The notes under the pieces were generated by a model. That model saw only the letters and a program-made list of their open reading frames with translations, did not search any database and was not told the origin of the DNA. The translations under genes and the position numbers were made by a program. Of a stretch of 64,000 nucleotides of DNA, positions 1-8,471 are shown one piece after another (the stretch's first letter is position 1; each line of letters opens with the position of its first letter). The stretch lies in NCBI RefSeq assembly GCF_000758525.1, contig NZ_CP009241.1:4960001-5024000 (forward strand), given 5' to 3'. The DNA comes from Paenibacillus sp. FSL H7-0357 (lineage in GTDB: Bacteria > Bacillota > Bacilli > Paenibacillales > Paenibacillaceae).

Positions 1-695
1 TCGTTCATGGCATTGAACTTTCCGCCGAAAAGCTGGGTCGACAGATAATACCCCCCCGCAACAAATCCGATGCCTAGCAACCCCATGATAATCTCCCACA
101 GCGACATTTTTTTAATCCGCTCCTGAGTCGTGGAAGTGACCCTGAACAGGGAAAGGATGCTCTGCCCTTTAATGAACACGTAGTTCATGATCATAATCAG
201 CAGGTATATCGCGGCAAAAACGATCACGGTCTGCAGCAGCGCCTGCGTGGAGAAACGCAGCTTGGCCAATTCATCCACTTCAAGGATTTTGAACAAAATC
301 ATCAATATCAGCCGGGACATCACAAATCCCGCACCAATTCCGATGATCATGGAACCGAAATACAGAATCAGGTTCTCCGCGCTGAGCAGTTTGAAGATTT
401 TACCCTTGGTGAGTCCTATCAGCTGGAACAAGCCGATCTCCCGGCTGCGCCGTTTAATGAAAATCGTATTGGCATAGAGCAGGAAAATCGCAACAATGAC
501 CACTAGCAGCACAGAAGAGGTGCCGATAGCTGCCCCACCCTTTACCGAACCTTTGACTTCGTCCATGGCCGGATCATATTTAAGGGTCACAAAGGAAAAA
601 TACAACGCAACACCGAAGATCAAGGCAAAAACATAAAGATAATAATTTTTAATATTTTTTTTCAGATTGCGCAGAACGATATAATTCAGGCTCAT
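1..695 (-). CDS. BceB-type ABC transporter permease (partial, cut by window edge)
   Basis: FtsX-fold permease of a peptide-sensing/detoxification ABC transporter in the cytoplasmic membrane. Reading from the ATG at 693-695 the protein begins [14 protein letters not shown], then has a first membrane segment (about residues 18-40), a second one, and the cytosolic motif [15 protein letters not shown] that is typical of FtsX/BceB permeases. About 231 codons are present and the C-terminal part, including the large extracellular loop expected for BceB proteins, lies outside the window. Its start overlaps the ATPase stop by 4 nt (ATGA), so the two are translationally coupled. The BceB assignment rests on the adjacent BceRS-like pair; the FtsX fold itself is clear. 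Confidence 0.88.
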   Translation of the reverse strand, partial: MSLNYIVLRNLKKNIKNYYLYVFALIFGVALYFSFVTLKYDPAMDEVKGSVKGGAAIGTSSVLLVVIVAIFLLYANTIFIKRRSREIGLFQLIGLTKGKIFKLLSAENLILYFGSMIIGIGAGFVMSRLILMILFKILEVDELAKLRFSTQALLQTVIVFAAIYLLIMIMNYVFIKGQSILSLFRVTSTTQERIKKMSLWEIIMGLLGIGFVAGGYYLSTQLFGGKFNAMN

Positions 696-1447
696 TGCTG
701 GACACCGCCCAATACGCCCTGAGTCTTGATAATGTCGTTGAAGAAGGACTGCCGGGACTCATCACCTTTATTCAGCTGCGTATAAATTTGCCCGTCACGG
801 ATAAACACCACCCGGCTGCAATAGCTGGCCGCCACAGGATCATGCGTAACCATGACGATGGTCGCCTGGCGTTTGCTGTTCATGTCAGAAAGCTTGTTCA
901 GCAGGTCAGAGGCCGACTTGGAATCCAGCGCCCCCGTAGGCTCATCTGCAAAAATGATGCTTGGGTCATGCACAAACGCCCTTGCCGCCGATGTCCGCTG
1001 CTTCTGCCCGCCGGATATTTCCGAGGGGTACTTATCCTTCAACTCGTAGATCCCCAGTTCGCCCGCTACCTGTTCGAACTTCTGATGGGCATCTTTCTTG
1101 GAAATACCTGTGATGGACAGCGGCAGCAGCACATTTTCTTTGACCGTCAGTGTATCCAGCAGGTTATATTCCTGAAAAATAAATCCGAGGTGATGCTTGC
1201 GGAATTCAGCCAGCTGTTTCTCCTTCATGCCCGTAAATTCCTTGCCTTCGATTTCGATCGTCCCCTGGCTTACGCGGTCAATGGAGGACAGCACGTTCAG
1301 CAGTGTCGTCTTCCCTGAACCGGACGCCCCCATAATGCCGACAAACTCGCCTTTATTTACTTGAAGGTCAATGCCTTTCAAGACCTCTTGTTTATTGAAT
1401 TTTTTTCCGTAGGTTTTGTAAATTTTATTAGCCTGCATAATGATCAT
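692..1447 (-). CDS. BceA-type ABC transporter ATP-binding protein
   Basis: Cytoplasmic ATPase subunit (251 aa) that powers the adjacent FtsX-type permease. Walker [10 protein letters not shown] lies near residues 40-48, the signature SGGQKQR near 145 and Walker B IIFADEP near 165; length and motifs fit the MacB/LolD/BceA class. Start ATG 1447 is preceded by AAAGGAG at 10 nt. A TNACA-N4-TGTNA palindrome and a TATGAT -10-like box lie upstream, suggesting that the neighbouring BceR-like response regulator induces this gene. Substrate is unknown; bacitracin-like or cationic peptide antibiotics are typical for the family. Confidence 0.92.
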   Translation of the reverse strand: MIIMQANKIYKTYGKKFNKQEVLKGIDLQVNKGEFVGIMGASGSGKTTLLNVLSSIDRVSQGTIEIEGKEFTGMKEKQLAEFRKHHLGFIFQEYNLLDTLTVKENVLLPLSITGISKKDAHQKFEQVAGELGIYELKDKYPSEISGGQKQRTSAARAFVHDPSIIFADEPTGALDSKSASDLLNKLSDMNSKRQATIVMVTHDPVAASYCSRVVFIRDGQIYTQLNKGDESRQSFFNDIIKTQGVLGGVQQ

Positions 1448-1475
1448 GTTCCACCCACTCCTTTTCTATAGTTCT

Positions 1476-1481
1476 ATCATA
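1476..1481 (-). promoter_or_regulatory. Probable -10 box for the Bce-type transporter genes
   Basis: TATGAT on the minus strand, about 25 nt upstream of the AAAGGAG ribosome site and 29 nt before the ATPase start. The -35 region is poor (no TTGACA-like hexamer at 17 nt), as expected of a promoter that needs an activator such as the response regulator bound at 1529-1554. Confidence 0.4.
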
Positions 1482-1528
1482 AGCGGGATGTTTTTCTTTT
1501 TCCTGCGATTCGCCGAACAAAGTGAAGA

Positions 1529-1554
1529 GGCATGTGACATTGTTGTCACATGCC
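1529..1554. promoter_or_regulatory. BceR-type operator (TNACA-N4-TGTNA) upstream of the ABC ATPase
   Basis: A perfect 11-bp inverted repeat with a TTGT spacer: TGACA (1535-1539), TTGT, TGTCA (1544-1548), extended by GCATG/CATGC. The core fits TNACA-N4-TGTNA, the known recognition pattern of BceR-like response regulators. It lies in the 136-nt gap between the lipoprotein stop and the ATPase start, about 54 nt upstream of a -10-like box. It could alternatively act as a terminator of the lipoprotein gene, but no U run follows on the minus strand. Confidence 0.65.
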
Positions 1555-1583
1555 CGATATCTCCTGAAAAGGCCCTGCCATTC

Positions 1584-2972
1584 TCAGAATGTATAGGCTG
1601 GACTTGCCGTATCCGCCCAAGCCAGCGTTCCATCCGGCATCCATCCGAGCAGCGTGCCCGCAGCCACAAATTCAAATGTCCGGTCAATACGATTGTATAC
1701 CCAAATAGTGCCGGTATTGGAGGCGTATGCCGCGAGCTTGCCATCTGGCGACCAACGGATCTTCGAGATAGCATAATAGTCCTGCTGGCCTTCATGCGCA
1801 AAAATATCCTCCACCACCTGATCCGTTAGCCGCTCATCCTGGACAATCGAGGACTTGCTGCTCCGGATGTCCAAAGCTATCCTGCCGAGCGGATTACTCT
1901 CTTCACTGTCTGCTGGGAGAATAAGCACGGAATTGTCCTCCCAAGTCAGTGGATAAACGAACAAGAAGCCATCGCTATGTGACATTGAGGCCGCATTTTC
2001 CTTCGAAAAGACCTTATTCCCCTTCTTATCCAGAACCAGCAGATCCGCCCCGGTACCCACATAGTCATCGTGAGCAAATAATACGGCAATTTTGCTGCCA
2101 TCCGGTGAGGAAGACATTCCGTATACCGGCTTCTCAAAGCTATGCAGCGGCTCGCGCGAGAAATCGTTCAAATCAATTTTGTATAATATCTTGTTTCCCA
2201 GAACCATGTAAGTATATTCAGGATAGAAACGGTCGGAATACATTTCATGGTATCCATAGTCATTGCCGTACGAACCCTCCTTAGCCGGAACTGAAGGGAT
2301 ATTCATAATCTTGTCCCCTAAGGCATCGTATAAATGATGTTCCTCTTTCCCGTAAAACAGGAAGGACGGACCGTTCTTACCGTTGTCGTTGATATTTTTG
2401 ATCCAGCTTGTATCCCAAGCCGGAAGTACCTTGTTCGTATCCGATTGAAAGTTCTTCAGCGTGATACTGCCCTGATTGGCTGAATATTGCACCACGACCT
2501 TATTGCGGTACGGCTGATCCTGATTTTTATACGTTCTTCCGTCTGCCGTTTGGGCTTCATCCAGATTAAACAGGCAGGAAAAAGGACTCTCCTCAAGCAT
2601 GCGAAGACGAATTTGCACAAACCGGGGCGATTCCCATTCCAGTGTATAGCTGAACTCCGTATGTGGATCGCTTGTATTTAGGCTGTTCTTCAGCGCCTGC
2701 TCCAGTGAAAGCTTGTCTATGTCGCTATTGGATTTCACTTGCACCAGTTGTTGACCGCTGCTGATACTTTCCAGTTGTTCTATATAGAGAAAGGGTTCTT
2801 CTGTACTTACGGGTACTGTGGAGGACGGCGGCGGTGCCAAGGGCGAGCTCTGAGCTTCTGCACTTTTATTGGTATTCACTATGGAAGCATTAACGTTATC
2901 CACCGTCGCTTCCGCGTTCTGGCATCCTGCGAGCAATATGGCGGCAACCGCAAACATCGCAAAATAGCGCAT
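1584..2972 (-). CDS. Lipoprotein with C-terminal beta-propeller-like repeats
   Basis: Predicted 462-aa lipoprotein. The signal peptide MRYFAMFAVAAILLAGC ends in a clear lipobox (LAGC) and is followed by a Ser/Pro-rich linker. The C-terminal half carries WD40/TolB-like blade motifs (YGMSSSPDGSKIAVLF and IRWSPDGKLAAYAS), suggesting an extracellular propeller anchored to the membrane. Start ATG 2972 is chosen because AGGAG lies 8 nt before it; a TTG 21 nt further upstream would put the ribosome site inside the gene. It sits between the BceRS-like and BceAB-like genes, so a link to envelope stress or peptide sensing is possible but is only inferred from position. Function unknown. Confidence 0.8.
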   Translation of the reverse strand: MRYFAMFAVAAILLAGCQNAEATVDNVNASIVNTNKSAEAQSSPLAPPPSSTVPVSTEEPFLYIEQLESISSGQQLVQVKSNSDIDKLSLEQALKNSLNTSDPHTEFSYTLEWESPRFVQIRLRMLEESPFSCLFNLDEAQTADGRTYKNQDQPYRNKVVVQYSANQGSITLKNFQSDTNKVLPAWDTSWIKNINDNGKNGPSFLFYGKEEHHLYDALGDKIMNIPSVPAKEGSYGNDYGYHEMYSDRFYPEYTYMVLGNKILYKIDLNDFSREPLHSFEKPVYGMSSSPDGSKIAVLFAHDDYVGTGADLLVLDKKGNKVFSKENAASMSHSDGFLFVYPLTWEDNSVLILPADSEESNPLGRIALDIRSSKSSIVQDERLTDQVVEDIFAHEGQQDYYAISKIRWSPDGKLAAYASNTGTIWVYNRIDRTFEFVAAGTLLGWMPDGTLAWADTASPAYTF

Positions 2973-3039
2973 ATAAACAACTCCTACCTTCAATTTTTAT
3001 CCAGTATATTTATATTGACGCTTTTTTCGCTCAGATGTT

Positions 3040-3425
3040 TCAGCACGGACCGCAGGTATGTCCATCTGCAGTCCCTTTAATCCATTGCGCGACGACTTCC
3101 GCCAGCTTCTCTTGCTTGCCCTCCACATCCTCCATATCCGTAATTGTCACAATCGCCCGGTCAGCAGCAACCCATTCGAGCAGTCCGGTAAGGTCCTCGA
3201 AGAGGTTCCCTTTGACTGCATGCTCTTGTACCTTGGCCCCAGTATGAAAAACAAGCCGGAAAAAACCCTTGCCGTGCAGGTTAAAGGTTATACGATCCTC
3301 CCCAGTGAAGCAAAAACTCGGTGCTTTCCATTTGATATGTTCAGAAATTGAGCGACTTGTTCAGGCCCGGATAATTTGACCGGTTTCTTGCCTGGAATTC
3401 CGGGCCCATTCTTAGAGTTTGTCAT
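3040..3425 (-). pseudogene. DUF1801-family gene, broken by an internal deletion and frameshift
   Basis: The ATG at 3423-3425 has a good ribosome site (AAGGA, 9 nt) and starts a DUF1801-like N-terminus (MTNSKNGPGIPGKKP ... SGPEQVAQF). The frame then stops at about 3291. In a second frame, from about 3381, the typical C-terminal half continues (SEHIKWKAPSFCF ... DRITFNLHGKGFFRLVFH ... LLEWVAADRAIVTI) to the TGA at 3040. The middle segment expected between QVAQF and EHIKW (roughly 30 residues) is missing and the joint changes frame. No mobile element is visible at the joint. DUF1801 proteins are small cytosolic YdhG-like domains of unclear function. Confidence 0.82.
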
Positions 3426-3448
3426 CTTCGCTCATCCTTCCATTATGT

Positions 3449-4453
3449 TCACATACCTTCAATCTTTACGAACTCATTCTCCCGCGGAAAAATCAATGTA
3501 AATACTGTTCCTTGCCCAAGTATAGAATTCACCTGAATATTGATCCCCAGCGGCTCCGCCACTTGCCTAGTCAAATACAGTCCCATCCCGGTAGCGGCCC
3601 CTTCCTGACGCCCGCTCGTCGAGGTGAAGCCTTTATCAAATATCCGCGGCAGATCCTTTGGGTCAATTCCCCGTCCAAAATCCTCAACGGTAAGCACAAC
3701 ATGACCGTCTTTTTCCGTGCTCAGGATGAGGATATCGGAAGCTTCACTGTATTTCACGGCATTCGTGAGCAGCTGCCTGAGCATAAAGCCTAGCCACTTG
3801 CCATCGGTCAGCACTTCTTCGGCCGTAAGGAATACGTCGAAACCGATGCCTTTGGGAATACACCAGGATTTCAGCGCCCGGATCTCCTTGTTCAGAACCG
3901 CCTCCAGCTTGACCCTTTCGATAAACAGGTCATTGCGCATAAAGGGAATCCGTTTCTGGTGAAGCTGCTGGTCGAGCAGATGATGGATCCGCAGCCATTC
4001 GTACATTAACTGCTTCTGCAGCGTCTCGTCCGGAAGACGTTCAATCATCAGCTGCATGGCCGTTAGCGGAGTTTTGACCTCATGAATCCACGACAGCAGA
4101 TCATCCTTCTCTGATTCCAGCAGCTGAAAATTCACCGAGGTTTCCTGCCGGTAACGTTCCGTTTGGGTGATCACGGCTTCCTGCACTACCTTTTCGAACG
4201 GGCTCTCGGCTTCCCCCAGAACACCAAGATCATAAGTTTGATCCCAGGCTTCCATGTTTCTGTAGAACCGGGTTTCCTTGGGATATCGGAGAAATACAAA
4301 TGCGGTACAGACCAGCAGATTCAGCAGTATTATGTACAGCATCGGCATTAACGGAATAGACGCATCGAGATAGACTACTAACAGAAGGAGCAGCTGCAGC
4401 ACGACCAGCAGGAGCAGCCAGCTCCGTTTCTCTTTAAGGTATTTCCAGATCAT
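3449..4453 (-). CDS. BceS-type sensor histidine kinase (intramembrane sensing)
   Basis: 334-aa membrane kinase. Two N-terminal membrane helices (about residues 11-29 and 38-56) are joined by a very short loop, so there is no extracellular sensor domain, as in intramembrane-sensing kinases that read the state of a BceAB transporter. H-box SWIHEVKTPLTAM has the phosphorylated His near 124; the catalytic boxes DFGRGIDPKDLPRIF and GMGLYLTRQVAE follow. The start overlaps the response-regulator stop by 4 nt, so both are co-translated. Phosphotransfer to that regulator is inferred from operon structure. Confidence 0.92.
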   Translation of the reverse strand: MIWKYLKEKRSWLLLLVVLQLLLLLVVYLDASIPLMPMLYIILLNLLVCTAFVFLRYPKETRFYRNMEAWDQTYDLGVLGEAESPFEKVVQEAVITQTERYRQETSVNFQLLESEKDDLLSWIHEVKTPLTAMQLMIERLPDETLQKQLMYEWLRIHHLLDQQLHQKRIPFMRNDLFIERVKLEAVLNKEIRALKSWCIPKGIGFDVFLTAEEVLTDGKWLGFMLRQLLTNAVKYSEASDILILSTEKDGHVVLTVEDFGRGIDPKDLPRIFDKGFTSTSGRQEGAATGMGLYLTRQVAEPLGINIQVNSILGQGTVFTLIFPRENEFVKIEGM

Positions 4454-5139
4454 AACGCCGCCTCTTCAGTTGCCATATACCCTTGTCCCACCCGGGTTTC
4501 AATGTAAGTGTCCAACCCCAGCGGTTCCAGCTTTTTGCGCAGCCGGTTCACATTCACGGTCAGCGTGTTGTCGCTCACAAAATGCTCATTGTCCCACAGA
4601 TCCTTGATCAGGTCTTCGCGGTTTACAATCTGATCTTTGCGCTCTACCAGGATCTTCAGGATAAACGTCTCATTCTTAGTAAGCAGAGCAGCGCCAAGAC
4701 TGTTGGTTACAGTGTTCTTCACATATTCAATCGTAGCTCCGCGCCATGTCTTCAGCTCCGTCCGCTCAGTGCTATAGTTGTACACCCGGCGCAATGTGGC
4801 TTGGATTTTGGCGATCAGCACCTCGAAATGAAACGGCTTCTGAATAAAATCATCGGCTCCCAGCTGCATAGACATCACCATATCGCTCGGATGATCGCGT
4901 GAGGACAGAAAGATAATCGGCACATTGGAATGTGCACGCAGCAGCCGGCACCAGTGGAACCCGTCAAACTGCGGCAGCTGAATATCGATCACGACCAGCT
5001 CCGGTTTGACCACCGTGAATTCCTGCAGCACCTTGCCGAAATCCGAAATGCCATAGACTTCATAGGACCACTGTGACAACCGGTCCTTGATCTCATTGAA
5101 TAACGTAACATCGTCTTCGATAAGCATAATTTTAAACAA
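4450..5139 (-). CDS. BceR-type response regulator (OmpR/PhoB family)
   Basis: 229-aa DNA-binding response regulator. Receiver domain with acidic pocket EDD (8-10), phosphoacceptor Asp in VVIDIQLPQFDG (about D52) and conserved Lys in FIQKPF (about K101). The C-terminal winged helix ends in VNRLRKKLEPLGLDTYIETRVGQGY. The start is a TTG with GGGGTGG upstream. It is the first gene of the minus-strand module and likely controls the transporter genes through the operator at 1529-1554. Confidence 0.92.
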   Translation of the reverse strand: MFKIMLIEDDVTLFNEIKDRLSQWSYEVYGISDFGKVLQEFTVVKPELVVIDIQLPQFDGFHWCRLLRAHSNVPIIFLSSRDHPSDMVMSMQLGADDFIQKPFHFEVLIAKIQATLRRVYNYSTERTELKTWRGATIEYVKNTVTNSLGAALLTKNETFILKILVERKDQIVNREDLIKDLWDNEHFVSDNTLTVNVNRLRKKLEPLGLDTYIETRVGQGYMATEEAAL

Positions 5140-5253
5140 ATAAAGCCACCCCGCTTTGAATCTTTGGACAGATTCATCTTTTTGTAGTGTCCATCTACAT
5201 TATCATTAACTATTTCGTTATGCCAGGTCAATATTACTTAATCCCCTTTACAG

Positions 5254-5286
5254 GAAAAACCCTCTGCGCACACAACGCAGAGGGTT
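5254..5286 (-). terminator. Rho-independent terminator after the polysaccharide deacetylase
   Basis: Perfect 11-bp stem AACCCTCTGCG / CGCAGAGGGTT around a short loop. On the minus strand it is followed by a U-rich tail, 12 nt after the deacetylase stop codon. Confidence 0.85.
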
Positions 5287-5297
5287 CAATATGAGTA

Positions 5298-5996
5298 TTA
5301 TGCCATTTCATCCAATCGTACGAATCTAAGGTGTCTTGTCTTCAATTGCGGCAGCACCTCGTCTAAAGCCTCCAGCATAAAATGAGGTGCCTGTGAGTCT
5401 GCACCCACTGTCTCGCCGCTGTCATGCAGCAACACAACGGAGCCGCCAGTAATTTGGTCAAGCAGCTTTGACTGGAGGCGGGTCTGACAGACCCGGCTGC
5501 TCCAGTCACCTGCCGTAATTGACCATAACGCAATCCGGTACTCCTTGTAACGGAAGTAATCAAACATATTCATTAAGCCCCAGGGCGGACGATAGTGGTC
5601 GGGTCTGGTGCCAACAATACCTTCTATAATATCTGCGGAACGATCCAGATGTTCACTGCGAATCGTTTTAGGCAGCATTAGCCAGTTGGAAGTATGACAA
5701 TAATTATGTATGCCAATCTGATGGCCCTCACGGTCGATTCTTCGAACAAGCTCTGGATACCGTTCCGCTTGCGATCCCAGTACGAAAAAGGTTGCCTTAA
5801 CCTGATGCCGTTCCAATAAATCGAGTAATTTCGGTGTATATTCCGGATGTGGCCCATCATCAAAAGTGAAGGCCACCTCTCCCTTTCCTTTACCTTTGCG
5901 GAAGACCCCCCATCCGGTCATCCGCGAGATTAAGCTTGGAATGAACATATAAAGAGTGGCAATACAGAGTATTCCTCCTATTAAATAGTTAAACAT
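5298..5996 (-). CDS. Polysaccharide deacetylase (NodB domain)
   Basis: 232-aa carbohydrate esterase family 4 protein that would remove acetyl groups from a cell-wall or exopolysaccharide N-acetylglucosamine. An N-terminal hydrophobic segment (residues 5-25) probably anchors or exports it. NodB motif 1 TFDDGPHPE (44-52) holds the catalytic and metal Asp; the zinc His pair is in GIHNYCHTSN (about 97 and 101); HDSGE near the C-terminus supplies the last motif. Strong ribosome site GGAGG, 6 nt from ATG 5996. The YkoP-like gene lies 26 nt upstream, so the two form an operon. Confidence 0.9.
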   Translation of the reverse strand: MFNYLIGGILCIATLYMFIPSLISRMTGWGVFRKGKGKGEVAFTFDDGPHPEYTPKLLDLLERHQVKATFFVLGSQAERYPELVRRIDREGHQIGIHNYCHTSNWLMLPKTIRSEHLDRSADIIEGIVGTRPDHYRPPWGLMNMFDYFRYKEYRIALWSITAGDWSSRVCQTRLQSKLLDQITGGSVVLLHDSGETVGADSQAPHFMLEALDEVLPQLKTRHLRFVRLDEMA

Positions 5997-6022
5997 GCTT
6001 CCCCTCCCCCTTTATTGGCAGC

Positions 6023-6625
6023 TTATCCGGACAGACGCTGTTCGGGTGAGAAACGCTTCTTCAGCGATCCCCGCGAGTGAACCAGAAGCATGGGTACAAG
6101 CTGATCAGTGCGCCGGTCAATTCTTTTTCTTCCTTCCGGATGCATAGCTGACAGCAGCAGGCGGAGGTAGACTGTTGTAATTCTCGTAAAAAATCCCGAT
6201 TTCATCTGCTGCTGCTCAAAGCCCAGACCATGTGTCAAACCGCGATGGAGCAGCGTGATACCCATTAACGCTTTCACCTGCTGATACTCCGACTGCGATT
6301 CAAAGGCTTCATTAATTTGCTTCATTGATTTACGCAGCATCCGGGCCGTTTGCAGTGCCGCACGATCCGAGCCTTCGGACTTAATAAGCTTCAGAATTTT
6401 TTCATTGTCCAGGTGAAGCTCCCCTACCCACTCTCCCTTGTGGATAACTGTTGAATCCTGGCATACAATGGCCTCGCCCCGATGTTTTTTTAGCATCACC
6501 GAGCATATGCCAAAACGCGATGTACTCGCTCCCCGAAAATATGTAAGCACTGAAAATGCTTTTTCCCACATCATCCAGAGGTTTTGAACCGTAGTTTTCC
6601 GTATTTTGATTCCCAAATGATACAC
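6023..6625 (-). CDS. YkoP-like protein of unknown function
   Basis: 200 aa, soluble and basic, with no signal peptide. It resembles the Bacillus YkoP type (GEWVGELHLDNEKIL segment, C-terminal helical part), a family found beside polysaccharide deacetylases and glycosyltransferases; I recall this from memory and cannot confirm it here. GTG 6625 lies very close to GGAAGG; a TTG three codons later (6616) has better spacing and may be the real start. First gene of the operon with the deacetylase. Confidence 0.6.
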   Translation of the reverse strand: MYHLGIKIRKTTVQNLWMMWEKAFSVLTYFRGASTSRFGICSVMLKKHRGEAIVCQDSTVIHKGEWVGELHLDNEKILKLIKSEGSDRAALQTARMLRKSMKQINEAFESQSEYQQVKALMGITLLHRGLTHGLGFEQQQMKSGFFTRITTVYLRLLLSAMHPEGRKRIDRRTDQLVPMLLVHSRGSLKKRFSPEQRLSG

Positions 6626-6869
6626 CTTCCTTACTTAGCTGTTCTTTTCCCTAATTACTATAGTAGTGATCAGAAATTTCTTTTTTCTTATGTAATTCTT
6701 ACGTTATTCTTAAGTTGTTATTGCCCCTAATACTCTACTCCTTTCAATGCAATCCGCTGTGTTATCACACTTCCTTTATTTGACGCTATAGATAGGAATT
6801 CCCCTGCAACCGGACCAGCGATCACAGAGAAATGAGAAGGGAATGCCTTCCCTTGTTTATTTACATCCT
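6626..6869. other. Intergenic stretch with no gene
   Basis: 244 nt, AT-rich near 6650-6720, which should hold the promoter of the YkoP-like/deacetylase operon. A small hairpin (AAGGGAA/TTCCCTT, 6837-6854) lies 15 nt after the lipoprotein stop at 6870 and may be a weak terminator for it. Nothing else is apparent. Confidence 0.4.
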
Positions 6870-7442
6870 TCATTCTTCCAGACTCATAATCATTGAATGT
6901 AAACGGATGCCTTCCGGCAAATTTTCCTTGGCGACACTGATAAGAGATCTGGTAAACAATTTTCCTGGCATTTCTTTGTCCGATGGATTCTGATCACTCA
7001 CAGGCACTGCCTCAATTTTTAAAATCGGTTTTTCTGCAGCGGCATATTCAGCGGGAAGTGTCAACGATTTCACCTCAAATCCCTTTGTTACCGACTCTGT
7101 TTCCCCGATGCTCACGCAAATGAAATACTCTGTGGGGGTTTCCTTCACTAGATATCCGCCGGGTGCTGAATTTTCGTACTCTTTATACCGGTCCGTTACT
7201 TCCTTCAGTAGATTTTCGGTATTACTCCACTCCCAAGTGAAATCAGGCGAATGCTTGGAGTAGAGATGTTGTGTAAACGGGATACTTGCACTCTGTTTAT
7301 TACTATCTATTTCTACGGTTTCAGTTTCAGTCTTAGTTGCCGTTACTCTATGATTCCTATTTCCTTCTATGTCTGCGCTGCACCCCAGCTGCAAGCCTAA
7401 CATCAGCGTGATGATACAAGCCCCATATCTTGTTCTGGACAA
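6870..7442 (-). CDS. Small lipoprotein, function unknown
   Basis: 190 aa starting at a TTG with GGGGG 8 nt upstream. The signal peptide ends in lipobox LQLGC (Cys near residue 21). The mature part has no domain I recognise; it carries an amphipathic stretch YLVKETPTEYFICVSIGE and ends LHSMIMSLEE. Probably anchored on the outer face of the membrane. Monocistronic. Confidence 0.7.
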   Translation of the reverse strand: MSRTRYGACIITLMLGLQLGCSADIEGNRNHRVTATKTETETVEIDSNKQSASIPFTQHLYSKHSPDFTWEWSNTENLLKEVTDRYKEYENSAPGGYLVKETPTEYFICVSIGETESVTKGFEVKSLTLPAEYAAAEKPILKIEAVPVSDQNPSDKEMPGKLFTRSLISVAKENLPEGIRLHSMIMSLEE

Positions 7443-7616
7443 TGCTTAATCCCCCTTATTGGCAAACTTCCTTTTTCGCTTCTTCCCGGAAATCATACCA
7501 CAATTAGACTTTTCTGTAAGGCCGTTCAGTACCTCTGCTCCAGCAACATCATTCAAGAAATGTTCTGTTGTTCATATTATAATGGTTACATAGAACCAGA
7601 AAAGAAGGTGCAGACA

Positions 7617-8471
7617 GTGACTCGTGAAGTACGTACGGTAGTCTATGATACGGACTTAAAGCTTGAAGCGTATCGGTTTGAAGGAATAATGCAGAAGTTC
7701 CCCAACCATTTCCATGACTACTATGTCATTGGATTCATTGAACAGGGCAAGCGGTATCTGGTATGCAATCATGAAGAGTATATTCTTAATAGCGGAGATG
7801 TGATTATCTTTAATCCGCAGGATCCCCACGCCTGTGAACAGCTGGACGGCAGAACGCTTGACTATCGCTGTATCAATATAGAGCCGGAGATAATGCGCCA
7901 GTATGTGCTGGAAATTACGGGGGCGGGCGATCTGCCCAGATTCACACCAACTGTTCTTTACCAGAGTGAGCTGGCCTTGTCCCTGCATGAGCTGCACCGG
8001 ATGCTGCTGGAGGAACAGTCCGATTTCCAAAAAGAAGAACTATTCCTGTTTCTGCTGGAGCAGCTCCTGAGAGAATACTCCGACGCAGAACTCCCTAGCC
8101 CCAACCGGGAGCTTACCACGGAAATCAAAAGCATTTGCCAGTACATTGAGTCACATTATATGGAGAGCATTACGCTGAATCAGTTAACAGCCTTGACCGG
8201 CTTGAGCAAATATCACCTGCTGCGTCTATTTACGAAACAAAAAGGGATATCGCCCTATTGCTACCTGGAAACGATTCGGATTAACCATGCCAAACGCCTG
8301 TTGGAACAAGGGATGCTGCCCATTGAAGTGGCGCTCCTGACCGGATTTAGTGATCAGAGCCATTTCACCAATTTCTTCAAGAAGCTGATCGGTCTAACGC
8401 CTAAGCAATATATGCGCATATTTACAACCCGGCAGACAGAATCAAAGCCATCTCCGGAGAATACGCCATGA
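7617..8471 (+). CDS. AraC-family regulator with cupin sensor domain
   Basis: 284-aa transcription factor. The N-terminal AraC-type cupin (KFPNHFHDYYVIGFIEQG ... GDVIIFNPQDPHACE) likely binds a small ligand; the C-terminal double helix-turn-helix has LTALTGLSKYHLLRLFTKQ and FSDQSHFTNFFKKLIG. The GTG at 7617 is chosen because AAGGTG precedes it; the open frame extends 19 codons further upstream without a ribosome site. The stop overlaps the start of the EamA exporter by 4 nt, so it likely controls that gene. Confidence 0.9.
   Translation: MTREVRTVVYDTDLKLEAYRFEGIMQKFPNHFHDYYVIGFIEQGKRYLVCNHEEYILNSGDVIIFNPQDPHACEQLDGRTLDYRCINIEPEIMRQYVLEITGAGDLPRFTPTVLYQSELALSLHELHRMLLEEQSDFQKEELFLFLLEQLLREYSDAELPSPNRELTTEIKSICQYIESHYMESITLNQLTALTGLSKYHLLRLFTKQKGISPYCYLETIRINHAKRLLEQGMLPIEVALLTGFSDQSHFTNFFKKLIGLTPKQYMRIFTTRQTESKPSPENTP

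Noticed and set aside
695..1318. 207-codon plus-strand frame opposite the ABC ATPase
   Set aside because: It is the antisense shadow of a gene with all ABC motifs; composition is not protein-like and no ribosome site precedes it.
1530..1553. Reading the palindrome at 1530-1553 as a terminator of the propeller lipoprotein
   Set aside because: No U run follows on the minus strand and the core fits the BceR-type site; a double role cannot be excluded.
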